Shown here: positions 1-12,230 of the stretch, one piece after another
How the letters are laid out: every line of letters begins with the position of its first letter
Numbering within the stretch: the first letter of the stretch is position 1
Assembly (NCBI GenBank): GCA_022606135.1
Contig: JABYQN010000020.1
Location: 62,001 to 126,000 of the forward strand
Origin: Fomes fomentarius
Taxonomy: Eukaryota; Basidiomycota; Agaricomycetes; Polyporales; Polyporaceae
Direction of reading: 5' to 3'
Length of the DNA stretch: 64,000 nucleotides
Position numbers and translations under genes: made by a program
The notes under the pieces: generated by a model
What the model was told of the DNA's origin: nothing
What the model saw: the letters and a program-made list of their open reading frames with translations, nothing else
Databases searched by the model: none

Positions 1-1911
1 AGCGAGAGCGTAGCGCGCAGCTGAGTCTGCTCCCGTCGACGTCGTCGTTCGAGCTTCCGCTGGTATTGGGGCCACTTGTACAGTGCGGCTATCAAGCTCC
101 AGAGCGGGGCGAGCGAGAGGAGCAGGGCGGTGATCTGGCCGAAGCTTGTGATGGTGTTCTCGCCTGCGAAGATGCAGTTTGCCTTGATCTGCAGCTCTGA
201 CGCTGGGAAGAGTTACAGTTCAGCGAGATATAATAGCACTCGACATCGGGAAGAGCTCACAAATGATGAAGACGAGCCACAGAACGACGGACATTGTGTT
301 GTACCAGAAGATGAGCTGCCCGGCTCTGTCTTTCCATGCCGGAATAGAAGCAATGGCGGAGCGATACACCTGCTCATACAGTGGTCGTGGAGTGCCATTC
401 CTAGGTGTGGCCGACGCTCGCGTACCGATGGTAGATACAGGCGACGAACGAATCGTAGGTGGCCGTGCGCGTGCGGGGCTGGTGAGCGCGAGTACGATCG
501 TCATGAACAGCGTAATCCCAAGCGAGAACAGTAGCCAAAACACCCAGACGACCATGTACTTGTTGTTGATCTCCCTCGCAGTGAAGCGAGCAAGGAAGAA
601 AATGAGCTTCGTGTCCCCGGAGCAATTCGTCTGGCTGTACACCGGCGACACAAAGAGTGTCACACCCCACGCCCACTGCAGCACGACCTGGGTAAGGAGG
701 GCGAGGGCGAGGAAGAGGCGTTGGCGGCTTTGGGCGCGCTCGATGCGTCGCTTGTGGTTGGTCATGACGTCCACGGCGGTGCTGATCATCCGGTGTTCGT
801 GGTCATCTTCGTCGTCGAGGAGGTCGCGTGCGAGTCGTTTCGCGTAGTACTCCCAGGGCGTAAGGCGCCAGATGGACAAGGTTGGTGCCACTGCGAGGGA
901 ACTGATGCACGAGAGGGTGGCGAAGCTGTCAACATGTGTCAGTTTCAATTGAAATCACCCTTTCGGCGGCATGACATGCGAGTTTGGCGGAATAGCGCTG
1001 TATAGCGGTCAGGACTGCGCGCATCTGACACCAGGCAGGACGGGACACATCGTAGAGTGACACTGGGACATTGCGCCCATAGAGCATGCACGCATCGCGT
1101 ACTGAGGTCTTTTCGTCACTCGTACGTTGAGAATATGCAGCACAGCCGGAGATCCGATCGCTCGGGAGCAGAACCAGGCCTAATGCCACTCCAAAGAGAT
1201 ACGGTCGAGATTTGACCCGCTACTGCAAGTACGTGGACGAAGGGAACGGTGAAACTCACTTCATGGTTAGAATTGCGTGGTGCAGGGTAATGTCTTGGTT
1301 CCGTTTCTGGACCATGGCCGCAATGACGAGTGCTGCGGTCAGAAGAGTAGCAGCCCAAGTGCTGGGTACCGAGTCGCGTCGCGAAAAGACGACGAGCAGA
1401 GCTGATGGAGCATGCCATCAGCATCGCCAAGACTGCATGAATATACGTAGGCTTCAGACAGCACCGTTCACACCGTCATAATATCTTCATCTCCGCGATC
1501 GACATGACTTCTCCAGGACCCGACCGAAGCTCGCATTCAAACAGATTAGAGAAGCGGGAGAAGAATACTCACTGTTCAACAAGCTCTGGATGTAGAACGC
1601 GCTACGTACACCAACGCCAGAAATGTCCTCGTTCGGGCAGAGGGCGAGGCATCGTCCAGAGTCATCGGTCCCAGAGCAAGTCTGAGCAGCCAGAAGCGAA
1701 TCCTGGAGAACAGTGGAGTCTAGGTTGCACCACCACATTCGTATGCGTTGCGAGGGCGGTAGCTAGCTGAACATTGGTGATTGTCCAGGAATCGAGGAAG
1801 AGGGGGAGAAAGAGATTGTAGCTGCTCCACGCATCCCGAGATATAGTCGGGAAACTCGGGAGTCATCACACGCGGTGCCGTCGATACATTTGTTGTTCTA
1901 AGTGCTGTCAC
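1..1911 (-). CDS. Multi-span membrane protein of a basidiomycete family, 3' end cut by window edge
   Basis: No function is known to me for this family. The gene reads leftward from about 1911 and is still open at base 1. The first exons carry a Cys-rich lumenal segment containing LALCPNEDISGVGVRSAFY (about 1590-1650), which I recognise as a recurring signature of an uncharacterised agaricomycete membrane family. Further exons (about 1430-1200, 1190-935, 935-215 and 205-1) give several hydrophobic spans, for example MVVWVFWLLFSLGITLFMTIVL and a last span around QITALLLSLAPLWSLIAALY. The tail is strongly basic (KLERRRRRE). Introns are short with GTGAG-type donors, for example after the LLNS codons. 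The ATG at 1911 (MTALRTTN) is the only upstream methionine I can join. The second splice site (about 1740-1800) is not settled. Identity as a membrane protein is secure; function is open. Confidence 0.72.
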
Positions 1912-2377
1912 AACGGCACACGTTGCGTACTGCGTGATTTGGGGTTGTGGCTACGCACGGCCGGCGTCCATCAGTCAAAGTAGAGCGGATAAGCAGCGCT
2001 ATCTACGGAGCAAAGTCAAGGCAGTGCGATATGCATTATTTGTCAGTAAACAGATAGCCCGCTAAAGCAAGAACCATGCGATACTACGAGTCATGGGAGG
2101 GGTCGACTTTCGACATCGGATATATCATACGGCAGTGAGCGGCCGCAACACTAGTAGCACCGCCTCTTGCCTGATGCGGACAAGGGATTTATAGACGCTC
2201 ATGGTGTAGTAGTAGGTCGCCCGTTGACGGTTGCTGTGCTCGGTTCAATATACCACTACCGCTAGTCTCTGGTCGTGTGCCTTTGACAACAAGAAACAAC
2301 GTCAACACAGCAAAGCGTACTGCCATACCCTATGCACGTAAGTACAAACACCTTGAATCTTGACCACCACATCTAAC
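1912..2377. other. Divergent intergenic region (membrane protein / amino-acid permease)
   Basis: About 470 bp separate the two divergent starts, so it must hold both promoters. I see no convincing TATA box, repeat or extra reading frame. Confidence 0.5.
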
Positions 2378-5300
2378 ATGCTCCTTTCCAATCCCGGACC
2401 GTTTGGGTCTTCCAACCCTGCCACAGATTCTCAACTTGATACGACACCCATTCTGACAACCCAAGAAGCTATCCAACTTCGGGAGCGGAAGCCAAAGACT
2501 GCCGAGTTTGATGGTCGCAGAGTCCGCATACAGATCCCTCCGCAACCTCCGCGCCCGAGACTATGGCCACAGCAAGCGGAGCGAATCTTGAAGTTCCAGC
2601 GTCGATGGGAGAGAATCAGGGCGGACCTGCCTCCTCAGCTCTCCCGCAAGCATAGTGAGGAACTTTGAAGATCATCTCTGTTGCAAACTAACAAGCTCGA
2701 TCACAGTTGGCATGATCTCCATAGGTGCGTATCGGATCCGGGACAGCGCGGATGGGTCTCCTTCTGCGCTAAGTCCACTGTTTGCGCTTCTGAGCTTCGT
2801 TTCAAGCCCGCTCGGACTGCCCGCGTAGGCCAAAGAGTCGAGCGCGCGCAAGAGACTAGGTGGTGAGATCCGTGTAGACGAGGTGGTATACTCAACATCT
2901 CATCATCTAGTGACAATCAGGGGGTAAGTAGCACCGGTCGACCTGCCGTACTCGTGTCATGGGCCAGAGGACAATGATGAGACGTGGCCCTTTCGGGCTC
3001 GGTTCATTGTTCGTAGATCCCTCAGCCCATAAATCGCATCCACACTACGTATCGACCCGCGCTGGTATCCCCCGGTTGAGTTAAGGAACTGCTTCCTACC
3101 CTTTTTCTTCTTTCTTCACAACCACGGCAGTTCAATGTGCCTGATTGTCCAACTGCGCTGTAGGTGGAGTCATCGGGACCGGACTCTTCGTCGGATCAGC
3201 TGTAAGTCCCCTCTCACTCTCCTCTGACCACCTCCGAATAACCTCCCTGTAGGATGCGCTGCGCTATGGCGGTCCAGTTGGCGCGTTCCTAGGCTACTCG
3301 ATAGTCGGCACCGTCGTCTATTGTCTATGCGTATCCGTAGGAGAGATGATCGCGTTTCTGTATGTCTGTCTCCCATCGGTCACTGAGTACTGGGCTCTAA
3401 CTGACTCCGATGTGAAAGGCCCAATGTTGGCGGCGTCGTAGGTCTCGCCGACCTCTATGTTGACCCCGCTCTGGGCTTCTCTCTCGGATGGGCCGCGTGG
3501 TACAACTGGAGTATCACTTTGCGTGAGTCGAATGAACTCTTCTTGTACGATAGCCAATGGCCAATACTCATCTCGCTGGGCTTTCCGCAGCTGCTGAGAT
3601 CACGGCTGCTGCTCTGGTCTTACAAGTATGGGACGTGCATTCGCGGATGCCGTGAGTCCCCAGTCTCCTCAACACGCGGTTCATGCTCCGGAGCGGGTGC
3701 TCATGTGTGGTTACGTCTATTAGTGTTGCGGTTACCGGTGGTCTATTCGTAAGTTGTATCTAGTTGTCTACTCTACACTTGAGTCCTCATCTGCGAATAG
3801 CTCGCGGTCGCGACGGCGATCAACTGTTTCCCATCACGCGTGTACGGCGAGATGGAGTACTACCTCTCCTGCATCAAAGTCGTCACGATCGTCCTCATCA
3901 GTGAGTACCTCGCCTTCTAACCTCTTTGAACGCTATGCCCACAACGCTCTGTCTTCAACCAAGTTCTCCTCTGTCTCCTCATCGACCTTGGCGTTTCCAG
4001 CGCAGGGTGCGTCCTTTCCCTCGCTTCTCCCTCAAGCTTGGCGTACTCGCAGACGGGCTGACTGGCATTCCTGAAGACCTATCGGGTTCAGGAACTGGAT
4101 ACACCACCCGTTCCCTGATCAATATCTAGGGATCGGGGGAGCCAAGGGCCAGTTCCTAGGATTCTGGGCCGTCATCATGCAGGCGTCATTCTCGTTTTTC
4201 GGGTCTGAGGTCCCTGGAATCGTACGTACTCCCTAGCTTGACGTTCAAGCTGTTAGCTTCGCTGATATACAAGAGTTGACTAGGCTGCGGGGGAAGTTAT
4301 TGATGCGACACGGGTACGTATATTTAGCATGGGTCTAGTCTGGACGACTATACTGACTCATGATGTCTCTCGTATCAGAATGTTCCGAGGGCATTGCGCA
4401 AAGTGTGGATCAGGATGTATGTGCTCTCACATTACATCTAGTCCTAGCAAGTCATCAGTGATATTGACAATCTATATTACAGTACGCTCTTCTATCTCGG
4501 CGGCATACTGAGCTCCGGCCTGATCGTGCCACTCGACCACGAAGACCTACGGGCGATTGACGACGGCACCGGCCAACGCTCGCCTTTCGTCATCGTGTTC
4601 AAGATCGCCGGGTGGAATGCGGTTCGTCTTCACCCTCACCCTTCGCCTTGACCTACAGTGCCACTTAATCAATATACAGCTCTCACATGCCGTCAACGCA
4701 GCGATCCTCCTTTCAGCCTGGTCCGCTGCATCCTCAGACATCTACATCAGCAGTCGCTTCCTCTTCTTCCTCGCCCGGCGCGGTCATGCACCGAGCTTCC
4801 TCGCGCATCTCTTCAGATACCCTAGTGCGCGTCGCGTGCGCTCTTCCCTAAGCGACAGCGATAGCAACACAGACGAGGACGACGAGGAAACGCGGTCCGA
4901 CAGCGACCGTGACAGCGATGGTGGCCACGACGACACGGGGCTACGGGAGAACGAGCTGCTTGGTGGGGAGCACGTCCAGCTACAGCCGAAGCACACCTAC
5001 GTGATGCCGCTCGCGAGCGTGCTGGTGTCCGCATCGGTCGGGATGCTGACGTTTTTGAGCTACAAGTCGGGAAGCAGTGCCCAGACTGTGTTCAACTGGC
5101 TCGTGAGCGTCGCGAGTGTTGCGAGCCTGCAGTCGTGGGCAGGGATGCTATTCACATATATTCGGTGCGTTCGTTCTCCCATCTACTTATGGTCGATTGG
5201 CTCGTTTATGCATGTGCGAACTTGGGGGTGCGTAGGTGGCATCAGGGGACGGTGTTCTGTGAGCGGAAGTATAAGGGACAGGACTCGGAGCAGGGGCAGG

Positions 5301-5957
5301 AGGCGAGGAAGCACATTGAGGAGATCAAGAAGAATAGGCAGTGGGGGCAGCCATATGTAAGTCTCTGCCTGAATCTCTGCTATTGAGGATGAATGCTCAC
5401 GCCACATCAGCTTGCGTGGTATGCGTTCATTCTGTGCATGATCGTGCTCTTCACGAATGGATGGTATGTGCGAAATCTTGACAGCTCTAGATAGGTTACT
5501 ATACTAAGTCATATATGCCATTACGCAGGGCTGTCTTCGTGCATCAAGGCTGGCAGATTGCAGAAGTCACAGACCCGCATCCCGCATCCAACTCGTCCGA
5601 CTTCAACACCTTCAAGTCCACACTCGCGACAAACGGCACCAGCATGAATCCAATCAAGCTGTCAGACCCAGTGTCGCTCTTCCTATCTGCATACATACCG
5701 TTGGTGAGTCTAGCATAAGTCCCTGGTCTTGAGCGTGACTGATGCGCTTTCCTCCCCCTTCGCATTTGCGTTCCGGGCGACCCCGGCAGCCATCCTTTAT
5801 GCTGCTGACCTTCGGTTACAAGCTCATAAAGCAGACTGAGATGATGCCGCTGGAGAAGATGACGTTCTACCCCGGACGACGACCGCCGTACGATCCCGAG
5901 GCGGACAAGCCGCAAGGGAGGCTGGAGAAACTGTTGTCGTGGTTGATGATCATCTAG
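2378..5957 (+). CDS. Amino-acid permease (APC superfamily, fungal YAT-type)
   Basis: A plasma-membrane, proton-coupled amino-acid importer by family. Exon 1 (2378-2654) is the cytosolic N-terminus. An 18-nt exon (2707-2724) then splices to an exon at 3164 to give GMISIG-GVIGTGLFVGSA, the TM1 signature. Later exons give FFGSEVPGI joined to AAGEVIDATR, NVPRALRKVWIR and YLGGILSSGLIVP, the classic permease block that follows TM6-TM7. About a dozen short introns join in frame. Some were checked base by base, including acceptors at 2706, 3163, 4081 (approx.) and 4289 (approx.). Start: the first ATG in frame with the signature is 2378. Oddities: the 439-nt intron 2 (2725-3163) is far longer than the others and holds a repeat shared with 15.8 kb. 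A cytosolic loop around 4840-4950 is packed with Ser, Asp and Glu. Ends at TAG 5955-5957. Substrate is not predictable. Confidence 0.9.
2927..3062 (+). repeat. LTR-like dispersed repeat, copy A (inside permease intron 2)
   Basis: This segment aligns by eye with 15777-16010. Shared pieces in the same order are TAG(C/T)ACCGGTCGA, ACG(T/C)G(G/A)CCCTTTCG, GCTCGGTT, and CTCAGCC(C/T)ATAAATC. The ATAAATC box preceded by a short conserved block looks like the promoter part of a retrotransposon LTR or a small non-autonomous element. No coding part is attached. Confidence 0.55.
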
Positions 5958-7333
5958 TTCAACGAGTTGACTCCTCTTCCGGGTCACAACTTCTAGTAAT
6001 ACCCACTCCTGCTAGTGCGTTATCGAACTATGACTATGTTTTTGATGCAAAACGGTATATCATCGCACGAGATCGCACTTCTGTCCTGCGTTCAACGGCT
6101 ACCTATGGCGATATCGCACTCCTGTCCACACTTTTACAGCTCGACAACCACCAGCTCCTTCCACCTCACTTTGTACACCCACATATCCTCTTCTATGGAA
6201 AACTGTCCGTTCGTGCGTAGGAGTTCTGAGGTCCCAATAATTGCCATCGCAAGGTGCGACTTTTGTCGGGCGCCTACCTGCCCTCGTACTGGTAGGTAAG
6301 CGGATGGGCGCCTGTGTGGGTGGCCCATAAATTACGCCATACATCCAACACCTGAAACTGTGAGATGTGCGGAGCAATTTGACTGCACTATAACGAGTAC
6401 AAATAGTGTGCAGTCAAACTGTTATGGGGGGTAGGATTGGAAGGGGAGGCAGGGTAAAAGTATGGACATAAAAGGTGAACGGATGTGGACAGGGTATAAG
6501 CAGGACATTATCCAGTCCCGGGGTCGACCAATGCGCCAACATAGATGGACTTTTACTGGATAATCAATGCAGGCAGTATATGCATGTGCGGGGACCAGAT
6601 ATCGACCTCAGTGTACAATATTACCCCTTGCGTTTTTGATGTAGCCCCTCGTCCCCAAGGGGCGTCTCACCACTCAAGTCGAGGTTTGGTTATTCCCTCT
6701 CTGCTCCCTTGTCCTTGCTCGCAGCGCAGCCCATTCATCGTTTGTGACTATCAACTAGAAAGTGCTCACAAGCTGGACGGAGGTTTGAACGTTGACTCGG
6801 ATCTCCGAAAATGGACAGGACAAGCTTGGTGGTGCCTTGACGCCTGCACTGCCTGACCGGAGACGGGCGTCATCTACCCGCAGTCTACCCGTTTCGGCGA
6901 ACGCCTGCGGCGCCCCTGCCTGGAGAACGACAACGACGACAACACGTCTACCCACGTCTTCATTACCCCTGGTCTTTGCTCGTGCCTATAGCTTTGTGAC
7001 AGCGCGCTCACTTTCTGCTCGACATCTGCTTGACCGACGACGTTTGGCGGTACGGAAGCTCGTAGTCGACAGGATTCCCCGGCACCTCTCACATCTCATT
7101 TGGTGACCGCAGCGCGAGGCAGGGACGAAAGTTGATAGCAGATAGATCGCGGATATATTGTTGCTAAGTAAGTGCTCCCACCGGTGCATGGAGGCACTGT
7201 CTGTCTGTTTTACCTGCCAAGGTCACAGTGCTGAGCACAGCTTCATCTCCCCATTCTCCGCCGCAGTAGTTTAAAGCCCACGGCCCACCGTCCCGCGCGC
7301 TTTGTTTCAGCCCAGAAGTCTGTCTAAACGGTC
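5958..7333. other. Intergenic: permease 3' side and chitin synthase promoter
   Basis: About 1.4 kb with only short, unsupported reading frames. The last 100 bases before 7334 are CT-rich, as expected for a fungal core promoter. There is no clear TATA box. Confidence 0.45.
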
Positions 7334-10300
7334 ATGTCGCGGTATCCAGAGGTGAGTTTTCAAATTTTTTCGAGTTCTTTACGCTCTATTTTGGCAATGG
7401 TCGTGAGAAGGGGATGATTGTATGCGGGGCAGAGTCGCGCGCTCGCAAAAACCTGGCATTCCGAGGACGCGTCTTCTTGTATGCCTTGCAAATCTGCGAT
7501 GAAGGGGCACGGCTTAAGCGAGGAGTTCAAAGCTGCTGTTGCAGGCCATACGCCGACATACCACACCCAATCACACCAACTACCGTCGAGATCGCCTCTC
7601 TAGCGGCCTCGTGTTTGGGACCGTATCATGCGCGGTGCAAGACTTCTTGTTTGCGCTGATGCCAGTCCCGCGCGGAGTCACTGCTCTCTGTCTCGTCTTG
7701 ACCACTCGCTGACCCGCTATCTGAACCACAGGCCGACGAAGGCCAGCACGGGCACTACAACGATGGATACTCGCCCTACCTGAGTTACCCCAATCAGCAA
7801 CAGCAACAGCCATATAACCCAACGCCTAGCCCCAATTACGAGCAGGAGCACCAGTCGTATCGACCTCTCCATTTCGGCGCACCCCAGAGCCAGCCTGGAG
7901 GCTTTGCTTTACCTGCCCAATCAACTTACCCCGATTCCTCCTATCCTCCCAACTTCCCTCAGCCACACTCTCCGCCTCCTATCCTATCTGGTTCTCCTCC
8001 GCTTCATCCTAGTTCTCCCCCTATTCTCGGTGGTGACTTATACAACCTTAACACTCAGCCTCTTGGAGACCCCGTAGCACCGCAGCCGTCTCCTTACACC
8101 TCACATGGTGGTTTTCAGTTGCACGATGACGGTCCGGCGGACGAGCTCGGCGACACTGGCGACATGCCGCTACTGCGGCGCGACAACCCAACGGGTTCGA
8201 CGATGGTTTCAATGCCTGGCCAGTATGATTACACCGACGACCAGGATGCGGAGAACAACATCCGGTACGGGAGCATCCCACAGCGCGTTCCGCGTCGATA
8301 CAAGACGATCAAGAAGGTCGAGTTGTTCCACGGCAACTTTGTGTTGGACTCTGCTGTGCCGACGAAGCTGCTGAACATGTGTCCGCTGCGAAACGAACGT
8401 GAGTTCACGCACATGCGGTACTCGGCAGCGACGTGCGACCCGAACGACTTCAAGGACTCGGGCTTCACGCTGCGCCAGTTGCACTACGACCCGCCGCGGA
8501 AGACGGAGCTGTTCATCGTAATGACGATGTACAACGAGGATGAGGAGCTGTTCTGCCGGTCGATGCATGGTGTGATGAAGAACATCGCGCACTTGTGCAA
8601 GCGCGATAGGAGTAAGACGTGGGGCAAGGACGGGTGGAAGAAGGTTGTGGTATGTATCGTGTCGGACGGGCGGCAGAAGATCAACTCGCGCACGCTGAGT
8701 GTCATCGCCGCTATGGGTGCGTACCAGGACGGTGTGGCGAAGGTACGCTGTGGCGCCTCCTTTCCGAGGACTGTTAGATAGGAGCGCTTAATTTCCGGCA
8801 GAACGCCGTGAACGGCAAGCCTGTGACGGCGCACATATACGAGTACACGACGCAGAGTATGTTCCGTCCCATTAGTACCTCTCTTCGGACGTGGGGCGCT
8901 GACTGACTCGGAATAGTCTCGGTGACGCCGTCGATGAAGCTGGAGGGCGCTGAACGCGGTATCGTCCCGGTACAGATCATCTTCTGCCTGAAGGAGAAGA
9001 ACCAGAAGAAGATCAATTCACATCGGTGGTTCTTCAACGCCTTCGGTCCGATCCTCGAGCCCACCGTCTGCGTCCTTCTCGATGTCGGTACGATGCCCGG
9101 TCCTACGTCAATCTACCATTTGTGGAAGTCCTTCGACATCAACTCTAACGTTGGCGGCGCCTGCGGAGAGATCGTCGCACTCAAGGGCAAGTATGGACAG
9201 AATCTCATCAATCCGCTCGTCGCTGCGCAGAACTTTGAGTACAAGATGTCGAACATCCTGGACAAGCCTTTGGAGTCGGTGTTCGGATACATCACCGTGT
9301 TGCCTGGAGCGTTCAGTGCCTACCGGTACTTTGCGCTCAAGAATGATGCGACTGGACAGGGGCCCTTGCAGAAGTACTTCTTGGGAGAGACGATGCATGG
9401 AGCTGGAGCAGATATCTTCACGGCGAACATGTACCTTGCAGAAGATCGAATCTTGTGCTGGGAGCTCGTGTCGAAGCGGAACGAATCATGGATCTTGCAC
9501 TACGTCAAGTCCGCGTACGCCGTGACGGACGTGCCTGATCAGGTCGGTCTCCTCACCTCATGTTCATCGCGTGTACCTTGCCCCTGATGTCGTCGTGTTT
9601 GCCAGGTGCCAGAGTTGATCAGTCAGCGGCGTCGCTGGTTGAACGGATCGTTCTTCGCGGCGATTCACAGCATTGTCAAGTTCCACTACATCTACCGATC
9701 ATCGCATTCGTTCATGCGCAAGTTCTGGATCCATGTTGAGCTGGTGTATCAGTGCTTCAATCTGTTCTTCTCTTGGTTTGCTCTGGTAAGCAGCGTTATG
9801 TTTTGCGGTTTTGTCTCGTGCTGAATAGCCACAGGGCAACTACTTCATCTCGTTCATCATCTTGAGCGAGTCTCTAGAAGACCCGTCGTTCAACCTCAAG
9901 GGTATTCACATCGCCAACCTCATCCTGGAGTATATGTACCTTGGTCTGATCGTCATGTGTTACATCCTCGCGCTCGGCAATCGGCCTCAAGGTGCGAAAT
10001 GGGGCTACACACTGGCGTTCATCGGTTTCGCCCTCATCACGGTTTACATGACGGTACGGCTGTCAAAGCATCTTAATGTCTCAACCAAATCGAACGTGTT
10101 TGTGAAACGCTTCATGACAGGTTGCCGCGTTCTTCCTCGCATTCAAGGGCATCGAGAATATTGCGCACACAGACGGGCCGCTGACCCCTAATTCCCTCTT
10201 CACAAACTCTATATTCCGGAACATCGTCATTTCGCTCCTGGCCACGCTCGGGTTGTACGTCGCCGCCTCGCTCATATTCGTGCGTCGTCGTTCATCTGTA

Positions 10301-11419
10301 GTGCAATTACCGTCCAGCCACTGATGGAGTCTTCATGTCCGCAGTTCGAACCATGGCACATGATCACCTCGTTTATCCAATATCTGCTCATGGCGCCTTC
10401 GTATATCTCGGTTCTTAACGTCTATGCCGTGCGTATCAACTCTTCCCGGTACAACCGCGCTGAGTCATACTGATCGTGTCACTCGTTCAATGCAGTTCGC
10501 GAACGTCCAGTGCGTCTGATTCCAAACAGCCTATTGTCGCATGGCCTTACTAACCTGATCATCGTGTTCCCTACTTTCATACCCCACACTACGCAGTGAT
10601 GTCTCCTGGGGCACGAAGGGTGACAATAAGATATCGACCGATCTCGGTGTCGTGAAGACGGGCCCGAACAAGAACGAAGTCGAGGTCGTAGTTCCGACGA
10701 CGGAGACGGATATTAATGCGGCGTATGAGGACGCGATCCACATGCTGTCAACCAAGCCGCCGAAACCGGACTCCACGCCCGACCCGCAGACGCAGCAGGA
10801 AGACTATTACAGGAATTTCAGAACGAAGTGAGTTCTTGTTCCACATATACCGAATGAGGATAACACGAGGATGGAGGACGCTGACGCGGATGACTTTCTA
10901 GCGTGAGTACTTGCACAGGTTGCGGTTTCGTGGCGCGCCCTCCTTGGGGTGTGATGTATGACTTGTTGCTGACGCTCTACCCTACGACAAGGTTCTCCTT
11001 TCCTGGACACTATCCAACGTAAGTGTTCGGTTGCGATCGTTTTCTATGTCCGACTGATCACGTGATCATATTTTAAAGGCACTGCTCGCAGCAATCATCG
11101 TGTATGTGATACCTCCATTACATCCGACGCGTTACAGTGTCATGACAGCTAACACCGACATGCCCTCCTTAGCACCGCGACGGGCAAGGCGTCCGACAAG
11201 GGCGCGCAATCGACCGTCAACGGCTACATGGCCTTCATCCTCTTCTCAGTCGCTGGCCTCGCACGTAAGTCCTTCATACTGCTTTTCTTGCCTTGCAGGT
11301 TCGGCGCCATCGGACAGAGGCAGTGCTGACTTCGTGTCCGCTCATGTTCTTTCTTCCCAGTGATTCGCTTCATAGGGTCCACGACGTACATGCTCATTCG
11401 ACTCTTCGCTGGGGAATAA
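7334..11419 (+). CDS. chs: Chitin synthase, division 1 (class I-III type, GT2)
   Basis: Makes chitin from UDP-GlcNAc at the plasma membrane. My model has 15 exons summing to 2,799 nt (932 residues): 7334-7351, 7732-8742, 8802-8856, 8917-9542, 9606-9785, 9835-10053, 10121-10279, 10345-10428, 10496-10509, 10597-10827, 10902, 10992-11018, 11079-11101, 11173-11264, 11361-11419. Residues 1-140 are a Gln/Pro-rich cytosolic arm. The chitin_synth_1N region and catalytic GT2 core follow, with [24 protein letters not shown] (about 415), AEDR (about 533) and the product-site motif QRRRW (about 577). A cluster of TM spans follows from about 590. The first intron (380 nt) is unusually long. Exon 9 is 14 nt, and base 10902 acts as a one-nucleotide exon; only with it does the end of the protein read RTNVLLSW and stay open to TAA 11417-11419. 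Confidence 0.93.
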
Positions 11420-12230
11420 GGCGCCTTCATACGGTATTGTATATCGATCCACTGCCCGTCGCCAGGACTCGCAGCGATCGTCGTTGCTTACGGTTTGCAT
11501 CGCCCTCGGACTCCGGACACTCTTTCTCGTCTCTCGATCGTATCTTGGCTCTCGAATTCCTTTGTGCTACGAACGCTCACGAAATAACGTTACAACCTCC
11601 TCCCGACTGCTGGTGCTACAAGAAATCGCTTCTGCTATCAATACCCTGTGTGTGCTTGACTACTAGCCATGATTAGTACACTAGCTACTATGCTGAGATC
11701 CGTGCTGTCGACCGTGCCATAAAATATTGAACTCTTTCTCTCCCCCCCTAGTCTGCGCGAGAGCGCCGCCGCCACCACCATTCAAGGCACGATGGCGCCC
11801 CAAACAAGATTATGGTAATACTATACAAGGACCAAGGACGAAGCAAATATAAATAAGGCGGAACGAGGACTGAGGCGAGGACCCTGGGCGAACAACGCGC
11901 TGAGCCTGCCGTGGCGAATGACGAAGGCGAAGAATGGCGAAGAACGGGACGATGGATAGGACGTCGCGGCAGGCGGCGCAGGGTATCATCCATCAAGTTG
12001 TGTTACAATATCGAGTTGAGCTCAAACAGGTGCGTGCGGGGGACCGGGATAATGGTACAAGAGGCGAGACGCAGATAGATGTGAGTTGTGCGGTTGCGTA
12101 TGGAATTGATTGTTGACTGTGATGACGTTGGAATGCTGGTGCGTGTTTGTTGTGGTCGGACGGACGGCGTGACATGCTGCTGACAGTGTTTCCGGCCTCG
12201 CCGGGATCCAGAACGGGTCGAGGGCGTGTC
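11420..12230. other. Intergenic, convergent gene ends
   Basis: Lies between the ends of the chitin synthase and of the small unknown gene. No gene seen. A minus-strand open stretch from about 12250 to 11993 exists, but it needs a different splice phase and is not supported. Confidence 0.4.

Noticed and set aside
10903..10991. A single 164-nt intron 10828-10991 without the one-base exon
   Set aside because: It shifts the frame and stops within ten codons, losing the conserved C-terminal TM region.
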